Below are positions 18,815-27,288 of a DNA stretch of 64,000 bases, in pieces. The notes under the pieces were generated by a model. The model saw nothing but the letters and a program-made list of their open reading frames with translations, made no database searches and was not told the origin of the DNA. The stretch is from Tranzscheliella williamsii (Eukaryota > Basidiomycota > Ustilaginomycetes > Ustilaginales > Ustilaginaceae). Made by a program: the position numbers and the translations under genes. The first letter of the stretch is position 1. The number at the start of each line of letters is the position of its first letter. The stretch is taken from contig JALBYF010000010.1 in NCBI GenBank assembly GCA_023212725.1, forward strand, positions 124,001-188,000. The letters are read 5' to 3'.

Positions 18815-19697
18815 AGCCCGCCGCCCTATTCGCAGAGAGAGTGAACCGATCCCAGCTGGTCCGCCGTCCGGCTACACCAGTCGAGCTCGCACGGCCGCGT
18901 ACCGGGCCACGCCTCGCGTCCCACACGACATGTGTGATTTATTCGGCCAGATACGAAATACACCATTCATCCAGTGCCAGCTAACTGTGCTCTCATGCGG
19001 GCCATGTGTGACGGCGGTCGGGCAGCTGTGCGTGGGATGACACTCCCGTGACAGCATCCTGCGTTGTGCGTTGTCCTTTGTGCGTTGTGCACTGAAGTTT
19101 AGCGGACTATCTACGTGGAGTGCCAGAGGAGCGGCCTGCGCGTGGGCGTTGTGCGCGATGACGTGTTTGGGAGACCCTGACTTTTTTGCGCTTGTTTTTT
19201 TTCGAGCAGTTAGCAGCCTACCGATGCTGGCTATTGCACGCACGCCGACGTCGAAGCGTCCCGTATGACGCTGTCGACCGGGATCGGTTGCCAGCGACTC
19301 CTATCCGCGCACCGGCAGGAATGGTGCGTTGGACGGTCGCGGCCCGTGACTCAGCGCGCACACCCCGTCACCCAGCCGCCCGCGACGCGGCATGGACGTC
19401 ATCGTCTTCCCCCCGCCGTGTGCGCCGCCGCACGCACTTGGGGGGCGTCCAGAAACATCCCTCACCGCAGTCCGCCACAGCCTGGACCCGCCCCGCCTCG
19501 TCGAAGGTTCCAGCCCAGCTGCCGAGACACAGGGCGTCCCATGTGCCCACCCATCTCGGCATAACCCATATATACACCGCCATTGCACGGTCCGCTCCAT
19601 CCGCCATCCACCCATCCGACCCGTCTTTTCTCTTTTCGAAACATATCAAGGACACCTTACTCTTACATACATCGCCACCACACGCAAGAACTACATA
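18815..19697. other. Intergenic before the small spliced gene
   Basis: About 880 bases. Repeated GCGTTGTGC-like units occur at 19061-19092. A TATATA element lies at 19569-19574, about 125 bases before the ATG of the next gene. ORFs in this stretch show no family features. Confidence 0.5.
19569..19574 (+). promoter_or_regulatory. TATA box of the 68-aa protein gene
   Basis: TATATA within 'cccatatatacacc', followed by a C/A-rich leader and an ATG at 19698. Spacing suits a fungal TATA promoter, suggesting regulated or strong expression. Confidence 0.5.
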
Positions 19698-20033
19698 ATG
19701 GGAGGTGCGTATGCTGCGGAGCGTTGTGAAGCAAGTAGCGCGGTACTGACATACTTTGCGGGGGACAGCTGTCGCATCGTGCCTCAACTCGGTCGTCTCG
19801 GCGATTGCCAGCTTGTTCCACACCATTTTCTCGGCGATCGGAAGCGTGCTGCACACGATGTAAGTACTGAGTGCCGCTGTAGTCGCGCCTGTCGTGGTGC
19901 GTGTTGCTGACACCTCTCCAACAGTGTCTCGGCCGTCGCCGCCGCGCTTACCGCCACCTTCAACTGCATCGCCGACATCCTCTGCTGCCGCTGCGGCGGC
20001 GGACGCGGTGGCGGACGCAGGCGCAAGATCTAG
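19698..20033 (+). CDS. Small Cys/Gly/Arg-tailed protein, probably N-myristoylated, three exons, 68 aa
   Basis: Exons are 19698-19704 (only 7 nt), 19769-19859 and 19925-20033. The introns are 19705-19768 (GTGCGT...ACAG) and 19860-19924 (GTAAGT...ACAG). The spliced frame starts MGAVASCLNSVVSAIASL, continues with an Ala/Ile/Val-rich hydrophobic or amphipathic centre, and ends in CCRC followed by Gly- and Arg-rich residues and a terminal KI. Gly2 with Ser6 fits the N-myristoylation rule, and Cys7 is placed for palmitoylation. From memory, similar tiny MGAV..C proteins with GR-rich tails occur across fungi without known function. It has no long unspliced ORF. The splice sites and the protein pattern agree well, so I consider it real. 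It probably acts at a membrane. Confidence 0.75.
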
Positions 20034-20670
20034 CCCCTTCCCCAGCCCGCGCTCCCGCATCTCGATACCCCATGTCGCCCAGACCCCTGCAATACACGCG
20101 CCCGCTACCCCCTTCCGCTCCTGTGCCATAAGCTCGGTCGCACTCTAACAGAGTGCACTCAGCGAGACCGCAATGTGAATGCAGAAAAAAGCATCGTAGA
20201 TGCCACGTTCCTGACCTGAGCCGTGATCCTGAGCAGAAGCGGCGATTAAGGCGTGCCGCCCGCCGTCAAATCAACAGACGCGAGAGCGGTGGACAGGAAA
20301 CAGAGCAACAGGCAGCGTTCGGCCGCGAGTCAATTGGTGAAGGCGCAAAAATACAAAGATGGTACAAGGCTCAGAAAGAGCAAGTGGACAGAGGATACGA
20401 TCGGGTTCTGACAGGGGAGGGGCATCGGCTAGATGACGTCTTGTTCTGCTTGTCTTCTATCGTGAGCACTGAGCTGAATGACAGCGCGACCGACGGCTTT
20501 GGCCATGCGCATGGTTACTCGGCATTTCTAGTAGGACTACCCTCTCGAAGCACTAGGATGGGGTGGGTGAAGTGCGTGTCAGTCCCTGAGGCGATGCATA
20601 CGCCGATCGAGTCTTGATTGACAGGCCAGGTAGGATCAAGAGCGAGCGGCACTAGGCGGGACAAGTCGAC
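20034..20670. other. Intergenic, convergent to SUMO gene
   Basis: About 640 bases including both 3' untranslated regions. A 154-codon open frame (20153-20617) is Arg/Gln-rich with no domain and is probably chance. Confidence 0.45.
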
Positions 20671-21048
20671 TTATCGGCCGCCCAGCTGCTCAATCATGGC
20701 GTCGATCTCGTCCTGGTCATCCATGTTGAGCTACGCAGCGGAAAGCACAGAAGCGAGATGAGAGGTCAGCCATGACACGATGATCAGGGAATGTCTGGGA
20801 TAGCGCATGCCATCACCCGTACTTACCGATTCAGCAGTATCGTTGTCACCGATTCGTTGACCGTCAAAGATGAAACGAACACTGTTCTCCGGCTTGCCCA
20901 TTCGCTCGGCATACGCCTTTTTCAGCTTGGAGAGCTTGGTGGTGCGCTTGACCTTGAAGAACACCTCGTTGCCTTCGGCGTCCTTGACCTTGATGTTGAG
21001 CTGCTCGCCGCCTTCGGGCTTTGGCTGTGGGGCTTCCGCGTCGGACAT
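20671..21048 (-). CDS. SMT3: SUMO (Smt3), two exons, 93 aa
   Basis: Exon 1 is 21048-20827 (74 codons). The intron is 20826-20731 (GTAAGT donor, TAG acceptor). Exon 2 is 20730-20671. The protein shows the ubiquitin-like fold of SUMO: LNIKVKDAEGNEVFFKVKRT, LKKAYAERMGK, FIFDGQRIGDNDTAES, then LNMDDQDEIDAMIEQLGGR. The mature diglycine is followed by one arginine, which an Ulp-type protease would remove before conjugation. The N-terminal 17 residues are the flexible tail typical of SUMO. It modifies lysines on nuclear proteins. It is divergent from the CSL transcription factor gene. Confidence 0.95.
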
Positions 21049-21698
21049 GTTGAGCGTAACCTGGGAGATGAGATGACGAGGCGTGGGTTTCTTTTCGAGT
21101 GGTGCAGTGGCTTGCAAGGGGCCTTTCCAGCGAAGAATAACGTGTGGCGAGACGTGAAGGGAGGAGGAAAGAAACGAATGGAAGCTGGCTAGTCAAGGCG
21201 GCTCCTAAATTGCTGCCGAAGATGAGGCTAGCCGTTTCGCGTTCGTGCTTTGGATTGTCGGACAGCGTCTAGCTAACTTAACTCAGCTTTAGCAACTCAA
21301 TCCGCATCAAAGCGTGGCTGGCAAACCGCGTCGGAACCGAGGCTCCTTGCTAAGTGGAGGAAAGGGACGCTATGCTCGGTGCTGTTAGGTTGCCGCTTTT
21401 TTGCGTTCTTCCTAAATTTTTGGACGTCTGTCCCCTCATTAGCGCTTTCGAGGTTGGGCTCGTTCAATGCGCCGAATCAACGGTTCTCTCTACAGATTAC
21501 ACATCACGGCGTCGCTCCGACAGCTGCAAAGTCACATCTATTCCAGTCTACCGTTACTGCATGCGGCTTCCAGCCTCTCGGATGCACCGTAGCCCTCACT
21601 AGCAACACGGCTTGCAATCACATCCGCAAGCCCTCAGTCGAAACTCATGCGGATGGGCAGCTGTGCCGTCCCTAGAACAGAGCCATAGCTACGCCGAT
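21049..21698. promoter_or_regulatory. Divergent promoter region, SUMO and CSL factor
   Basis: 650 bases between divergent ATGs. The right half is open in the CSL frame from 21612 but lacks an ATG until 21699. No TATA box is obvious. Confidence 0.45.
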
Positions 21699-24600
21699 AT
21701 GGAGGCCGGCGAATCGATAGATGCAGCTGGTCATCCGGCTTCGCATTCATCGTATATCGATGAGCAAGCACAGAGCCAAGCTCAAACTCAGGCTTCAGTT
21801 CCAGTCCCCTCACCTTCGCATCCTTCCGACTCGCTTGCTGCCCCCAGCTCAACTTACCGTGCTCCCGACGCTGATTTGGCCGCGGTGCCGGATGCACCCG
21901 ATCTGTCCATCATGGATGGCGTGCCTACCCTGGATGCCTCTTCTCTGGCATCCTACCTTCCAGAAGCGTCCAGCTCCAATTCCACCGACACGGGCTCAGC
22001 GTCACTGGAAGAGCAGATCCAAGCTTTTACTGCTGGCTTAGCCGGGCAGTTTGGCCGCGTGGAGCATGCCGCTATCGATGCGTCGGCCATGAATTCAACC
22101 TACAGCACGCCCACGCAGGGCCAGGCCACACCTGCATCCGCGCCAGACATGGCCTCTTTCGAGTCTTTGATCGCTTCATTGATGCCGACGCCACAACCAG
22201 GTTCTCCGTCTCAGAATGAAACAGACCAGCCTCCCAGTCATCCCGATGTGCGATCTGCCTTGGCAACTCCAAAGCCACCGAACCAGTCAGCCGTGGATGA
22301 TGCAGCTCAATCGTTCGTCGACAAAGTTCTGCGTCAGGCGAACCTCTATCCGGCTGCAGACGAGTCTGCCAGTCATTCGGAAGCTCTTCCTGCTTCTTCG
22401 GCAGCAGCCCCACCGGTGGCAGCCTCAGATGATACTCTGGCCGCCAGTTTGGAACAGTTTATGGCAGGTTTACAGGCAAGGCTGTCATCCAGTCTGACAT
22501 CCGATGGCGATAAGAGCGCCGATGACAAAGCCAAGTCAAAGACGACTGCCAAACCGCAAAAGACGTTGAAGAAACCCAAAAAGATCCTTGGAAAGCGAAA
22601 GTACAGAGAGATCGGGCCAATGGAACGCAGAAGTCGCGTTGAGAAAGCGCTAGCAGAATATGTCGCTAGCATCGACACGCTCATCAAGCCGAATCTCGTG
22701 ACAGGACCCATCTCTGCTGTCGACGCGAGCAAGACCAAGATGACGACCATCCGCTGTATGCACGCTTCGGTCGCTCAAAAGAGCTATGGCTCCGAAAAGC
22801 GCTTCTTCAATCCTCCGCCTGTCGTCAGCATTAGCGGCCCTCTCCGTCGCTACGCCGAGCATGGTTCTGCTGTTCTTACAAGCTCATCCACTTCCGACGA
22901 CGCCGATGAGGAGGATCAGTTCAAAGTCAGCTTCCTTGTCAGGGGAGACGGAGACGAATACTTTTCCAGCGAAAGTATGGTCACTTTGGATCATCAGCTC
23001 GAGGCCAAGATACGGTCGCTGTACGTTACCCCTACTGGCCGATCCAAATCATTTCGTCTCCAGCTCAATCTGCTTCGCCCTAGCGGCTTGCAACCGCGCC
23101 TACCCGTCTTCAGTCCGCTGAAAAAGTCAAGGCTAGCAGACACTCAGTCACCCATGGTCACTGTTGGTAGTCCAGGCTTGGCGATCGGCGCACAGCATAA
23201 CGGAAACGACGCTGTCGACAGCCCCTCCGAACCTCTCTCACGCCTACCAAAAGGTCTTGCGTGGGCTTCCTTCGAGTCAGCACCTGTCACCATCATCTCC
23301 AAATCCTCGAAGAAAACCGCCAAACCTCGAGGTCAGACAAATCAAATCCAGAATGGCTCACTTGTCTCACTCTTCAATCGGATCAACTCTCAGACTGCCA
23401 GGACAAAGTACATGCACACCGCGCAAGACGGTGGACTTATGGTTCACAGCGGCGAATGGTCGACGTACCGCATAACCTTAATTTCGCGCCCACCACTTGC
23501 GGATCTGGCTGGTGCCGAAGAGGACAGCATCACATATGGCTCGACGGTGGTGCTTACCGACCTCATTTCTGGCCGAAGTACCGATCCCCTGGTTGTCTGC
23601 AAAGTCGATAAAGGCCAAGTGCAACTGCCGCAGATCGACCCACCGGCTGTGCTGCTAACCGCTGGTTCGGGCAACAAATCGCGACGTGTGCCTATCGACC
23701 CTGCCTTGCGCGAGAGGATTGCAGCCCTGAGTGCCTCGAGTAGTATCAATCAACAGCAAGGAACTGGACCACGTGCAAAGACCCAGACCACTCACACGTC
23801 TGCTGAACCTTCTACTGGCGTAACTGCCCAGAGCGGCAGTACCTTGCCTACTCCCAAGGTTGAGGGAGACGACAGCGTGGCTTTTGCTGAGAAAAGCGCA
23901 CCGCCAAGCACGGACAGCAAGAATGCTGAAGATCTCAATCTATTTGGCCCAGTTGGGCAGCTGCAAAAAGTAGCCCTGATGCGGTTCGTCCCAAACTCGG
24001 AGTCGGATACGGTTACTGGCGAATCTGAGCATCTCGAGTCTGATTTCTCCACCCCTCGCAGCTATCTATGCGCGATGAATCCGGGTAAGTGGAAGCATGT
24101 CGCTGCCGATGAGCGTCTGGGTCAGGAGCCGCTCGCCGTCGCTTTTGCTCGAACCCACCAAGCGGACTTTGGATCGATGGAGGCGCCCCACTCCACATTG
24201 GACTCGCATAACACCGCGGAAAGCAACTCGATCGTCTATACCACTCCGAAGACGAAGTGGGTACCCAAGGACAACGGTCCTGGTATCAAATCCGTGGATG
24301 ACGTCGACGATGCATTTGTCTGGACGGTCATCGGGGTATCCCGCTTTGAGTATTCCTATTTCGACACCAGCGCTACCCAGGCTTCGAAGGATGAAGGGCC
24401 GTGCGAAGTACCGATGACGCCGTTTCCGCTGATTACGTCCATGCCTACCTATGACCAGGCCAAGCACTCTATCATCACAACGGTGACCAACTTTATTGTG
24501 CCAGCCGCCATCACTTCTGACCCGATCCCGCTCGATGTCTGGATCGGCTCTGTCGGGCCGCTCAAAGTGGAGCACTCGAGCAAGCATCCGGCATCGGCAG

Positions 24601-24914
24601 GCACGGACCCGGAGGCGTATGTCTCGGTCCAGCTTCCGCCGATCCGCGACCTGCTATCCAATGCTCTGCGTGGCCAAGCTGGCGTGGCTGGGGGCGGGGT
24701 CCCCGCGCACTTCCTGCTGCCGCTCATCTTTGTCAACGATTCCGACGGGACCGCTTACCACTCAGGCCGGCACATCGTTTGCGAAGACCTCGTCCAGCTC
24801 ATGCGGGCCACCGGCCACGAGACTTCCAGCGACGTCCTCAAGCAGCTCGGCTTCGGGCTCGGCCCCATCGCCGGGCCCCCAGCGCACGGCGCATGGAGCC
24901 TCCGCATCATCTAG
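21699..24914 (+). CDS. CSL (CBF1/RBP-J/Su(H)/Lag-1) family transcription factor, 1071 aa
   Basis: First in-frame ATG at 21699, single exon. The first 290 residues are Ser/Pro/Ala-rich and probably disordered. The Rel-homology-like N-terminal DNA-binding domain begins near residue 350: TTIRCMHASVAQKSYGSEKRF, the most conserved CSL signature. The beta-trefoil domain includes GSLVSLFNRINSQTARTKYM near residue 556, also diagnostic, and WSTYRI after it. A third, IPT/TIG-like domain near the C-terminus is suggested by IPLDVWIGSVGPLKVEH. CSL proteins bind GTGGGAA-type sites; animal members mediate Notch signalling, and fission yeast Cbf11/Cbf12 control adhesion, the cell cycle and lipid genes. Long insertions between core strands are usual in fungal members. 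Ligand partners in fungi are not known to me. Confidence 0.92.
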   Translation: MEAGESIDAAGHPASHSSYIDEQAQSQAQTQASVPVPSPSHPSDSLAAPSSTYRAPDADLAAVPDAPDLSIMDGVPTLDASSLASYLPEASSSNSTDTGSASLEEQIQAFTAGLAGQFGRVEHAAIDASAMNSTYSTPTQGQATPASAPDMASFESLIASLMPTPQPGSPSQNETDQPPSHPDVRSALATPKPPNQSAVDDAAQSFVDKVLRQANLYPAADESASHSEALPASSAAAPPVAASDDTLAASLEQFMAGLQARLSSSLTSDGDKSADDKAKSKTTAKPQKTLKKPKKILGKRKYREIGPMERRSRVEKALAEYVASIDTLIKPNLVTGPISAVDASKTKMTTIRCMHASVAQKSYGSEKRFFNPPPVVSISGPLRRYAEHGSAVLTSSSTSDDADEEDQFKVSFLVRGDGDEYFSSESMVTLDHQLEAKIRSLYVTPTGRSKSFRLQLNLLRPSGLQPRLPVFSPLKKSRLADTQSPMVTVGSPGLAIGAQHNGNDAVDSPSEPLSRLPKGLAWASFESAPVTIISKSSKKTAKPRGQTNQIQNGSLVSLFNRINSQTARTKYMHTAQDGGLMVHSGEWSTYRITLISRPPLADLAGAEEDSITYGSTVVLTDLISGRSTDPLVVCKVDKGQVQLPQIDPPAVLLTAGSGNKSRRVPIDPALRERIAALSASSSINQQQGTGPRAKTQTTHTSAEPSTGVTAQSGSTLPTPKVEGDDSVAFAEKSAPPSTDSKNAEDLNLFGPVGQLQKVALMRFVPNSESDTVTGESEHLESDFSTPRSYLCAMNPGKWKHVAADERLGQEPLAVAFARTHQADFGSMEAPHSTLDSHNTAESNSIVYTTPKTKWVPKDNGPGIKSVDDVDDAFVWTVIGVSRFEYSYFDTSATQASKDEGPCEVPMTPFPLITSMPTYDQAKHSIITTVTNFIVPAAITSDPIPLDVWIGSVGPLKVEHSSKHPASAGTDPEAYVSVQLPPIRDLLSNALRGQAGVAGGGVPAHFLLPLIFVNDSDGTAYHSGRHIVCEDLVQLMRATGHETSSDVLKQLGFGLGPIAGPPAHGAWSLRII

Positions 24915-25293
24915 CTCTTTCCCCTTTCCCTTCCTCCTCTTTGTACTTGTATGGTCTTGTCGTTATACTCTCGCATTTACTGTTGCAAGCCACTGCCCCA
25001 AAATAGCAGAGTGCGTCCTCGGCAGCAATCTAAGCAGCCTGCTACAGCCAGCATCGGCTTGTCGGACACCACAGTGGAAATGGATTGCGACTTACTGTAC
25101 CGCACGCGTCTCGGGCGGCGCGATCGGAGTAGGAGACACGACAGAGATCAATTGTTCAAAAGAAGATGGAAGTCTTTAACATGCAAAGGCGTCATCGGAA
25201 GTCTCAGGCTGGCAACAAGCGGGGGTCAGAAGGGTCGGGGAAGCAGCGTTGCTGATCTGTACGTGGAAGAACGGCGGTGGTGGCCGCGTGCGT
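24915..25293. other. Convergent 3' region of CSL and multicopper oxidase genes
   Basis: About 380 bases holding both 3' ends, with T-rich sequence just after the CSL stop. Nothing else is recognisable. Confidence 0.4.
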
Positions 25294-27288
25294 CTAAGCG
25301 GGCACGACGAGGTTGAGCGCGGGTCCGGCGTTGGGACACTGGTTGAGCACGTCTTGGGAGAAGGGCAGCGCTTGGACCTTCTTGGGATGGATGGCGACGG
25401 CGGCCATCAGGCCCTGCGCGACATGCATGGCAATGTGGCAGTGCAGCGGCCACACCCCAGGCAGGTCGGCGTACAGGCGGACGATTGCGTAGCTCGCGCG
25501 CGGAATGGTGATCGTGTCGCGTCGCAACGGATTCTTGAGGTTCAGTGCCGTACCGTTCCGGTTCATCCGCCTCCAGTCCGCGGCGGTGACGTTGCCCGAC
25601 CCGCGCTTGATTACGTGCATCTCGGGCCCGTGCAGATGGAAAGGATGGTCGAGAAACTGGTCTTGGTTATTGATCACCAGATCGGCAATCCACACATCGT
25701 CCGGCACCACCAGCGAGGAAACCGTGGTCGAATTGATGGTTTGCCCGTTGTGTGTCAGCTCGAGGTACGGCTTGTTGACGAAGTTGGTATGAGTCTTGTT
25801 ATCAATAAAGAAGCGGCCAAGCGTTGAACCGTTGGACAAGACTAGATTACCAAATTGCGAGTTGAAGATGCCCAGCGACTTGGGATTGCGGTTGACTGGA
25901 ACCGAGGTGTCGACAGCCGGAACCAGGTCGGTGTCGTTCAGATCCATACACTGGCCACCAAGAACATCCTTCCAGTCTTGAGGCACAGGCGGCTTCTGCT
26001 TCTTCTTCTGACCGGGCTTGGTGTACCGCAGCGTAAGGTTAGCTACGGGATCCAAGAGTGGATCCACAAAAGCAAAGCAGGCTGTCATCATGGTGGAGCG
26101 GAGCAAGAAGCTGTCACCGGTCTTTCCCTGATTCGCGTGAACGAGAACGTCATGTCGCTGGCCGTTGTGCAAGGGTACTCGATGGACCTTGTGGCGCTTG
26201 ACAGGCGTACCGTCCGCACCGATGACCTCCAAATCGTGCTTATCGATCGAGATCATGTGCTGCGCATGTGACCCAGTGTTGATGAAACGGAAGCGGTACC
26301 TCTTACCATGCTCAATGTCCATCGTAGGGGTTTGAAGCATTGTGCACTTGGTCCCCGGCTTACTATTTTTGCGGTTGAGCAAGGCGCAGTTGAAGACTCC
26401 CATGCCGTTAATCAACCCCGACTGAGGCGAAGGCGCGGCCGAGGACCCATTGTAGCCGGCGACGCTTAACAATTGTTCGACGATGGTTTCGGCAAAGTCG
26501 TGATAATTGTCTGAAAACATGATAACACGCTCCTCATCATAATGTTTTCCTATCTGGTACGGATCACGTTTAGAACGAATGATGAGCGGTCCGTGCAATC
26601 CGTCAGTAAGCTGCATCGACGAGTGGCTATGCCACCAGTAAGAACCATATTGTCCTTCGATCTTGAATCGGTATGTCAAGGAACCACCGGCAGGAATAGG
26701 GCACTGAGAAAAGCCAGCGATGCCGTCCATGAACGGGGTGCTGTTCTGAAAGATCCCATGCCAGTGAATGGATGTTCCCACATCCATGAAGTTGTTCACC
26801 TTGACGACGATAGTATCTCCTTCGTTGGCTTCGACAGCAGGACCAGGTGCCTGTCCGTTGATCAGGATCCTTTTCTTCCTGAAGCCGTCTGGTGCTTGGT
26901 GACCATTAGTGATGTTGAACTCATATGTGCGTACTTGCGGGGTCCAGTCGATCTTGCCATGCTTGCTATGATGACTATCCGAATGATGCGGCCCAATTTC
27001 CGTGCCATGAGCACCTTGGTTCGGGTTCTTGGGAGCTCCGTTAGATCGGTGTTGAAGGTCTGCCTCAGATTCATTATCGTCGCAAGATTCATCTTTATCC
27101 CTCTTCCAGATGTCGCGTCCTATGGTGATCATGGGGTCAGCAGATAGAAAGTCACGTTCTAGAACGGTGACTTTACCCGTCTCTGCATCGACATCGATCA
27201 TCGGCTTGTACATCTCTACGGTTGGTACAGCCATAGCCTGGCAAACTGCAAGGCTTGCTATGGCGGCTGGCACCCAGGGAAACCTCAT
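25294..27288 (-). CDS. Secreted laccase-like multicopper oxidase, 664 aa
   Basis: The ATG at 27288 was chosen because it gives a clean signal peptide (MRFPWVPAAIASLAVCQAMA). The frame has an earlier ATG at 27546, but that would bury the signal peptide. All four copper-ligand blocks are present: HWHG near residue 172, HSH in SYWWHSHSS, HPFHLHG, and HCHIAMHVAQGL near 615 with the type-1 cysteine and an axial Leu position. Many NxS/T sequons fit secretion. An acidic/His-rich stretch, about residues 55-95, precedes the first cupredoxin domain. There is no C-terminal membrane anchor, so it is more like a secreted laccase than Fet3 ferroxidase. It oxidises phenols or similar substrates with O2. The substrate is unknown; melanin or lignin-related roles are possible. 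Confidence 0.85.
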   Translation of the reverse strand: MRFPWVPAAIASLAVCQAMAVPTVEMYKPMIDVDAETGKVTVLERDFLSADPMITIGRDIWKRDKDESCDDNESEADLQHRSNGAPKNPNQGAHGTEIGPHHSDSHHSKHGKIDWTPQVRTYEFNITNGHQAPDGFRKKRILINGQAPGPAVEANEGDTIVVKVNNFMDVGTSIHWHGIFQNSTPFMDGIAGFSQCPIPAGGSLTYRFKIEGQYGSYWWHSHSSMQLTDGLHGPLIIRSKRDPYQIGKHYDEERVIMFSDNYHDFAETIVEQLLSVAGYNGSSAAPSPQSGLINGMGVFNCALLNRKNSKPGTKCTMLQTPTMDIEHGKRYRFRFINTGSHAQHMISIDKHDLEVIGADGTPVKRHKVHRVPLHNGQRHDVLVHANQGKTGDSFLLRSTMMTACFAFVDPLLDPVANLTLRYTKPGQKKKQKPPVPQDWKDVLGGQCMDLNDTDLVPAVDTSVPVNRNPKSLGIFNSQFGNLVLSNGSTLGRFFIDNKTHTNFVNKPYLELTHNGQTINSTTVSSLVVPDDVWIADLVINNQDQFLDHPFHLHGPEMHVIKRGSGNVTAADWRRMNRNGTALNLKNPLRRDTITIPRASYAIVRLYADLPGVWPLHCHIAMHVAQGLMAAVAIHPKKVQALPFSQDVLNQCPNAGPALNLVVPA

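Noticed and set aside
20153..20617. 154-codon ORF between the microprotein and SUMO
   Set aside because: Arg/Gln-rich, no domain, and it lies in the convergent 3' regions.
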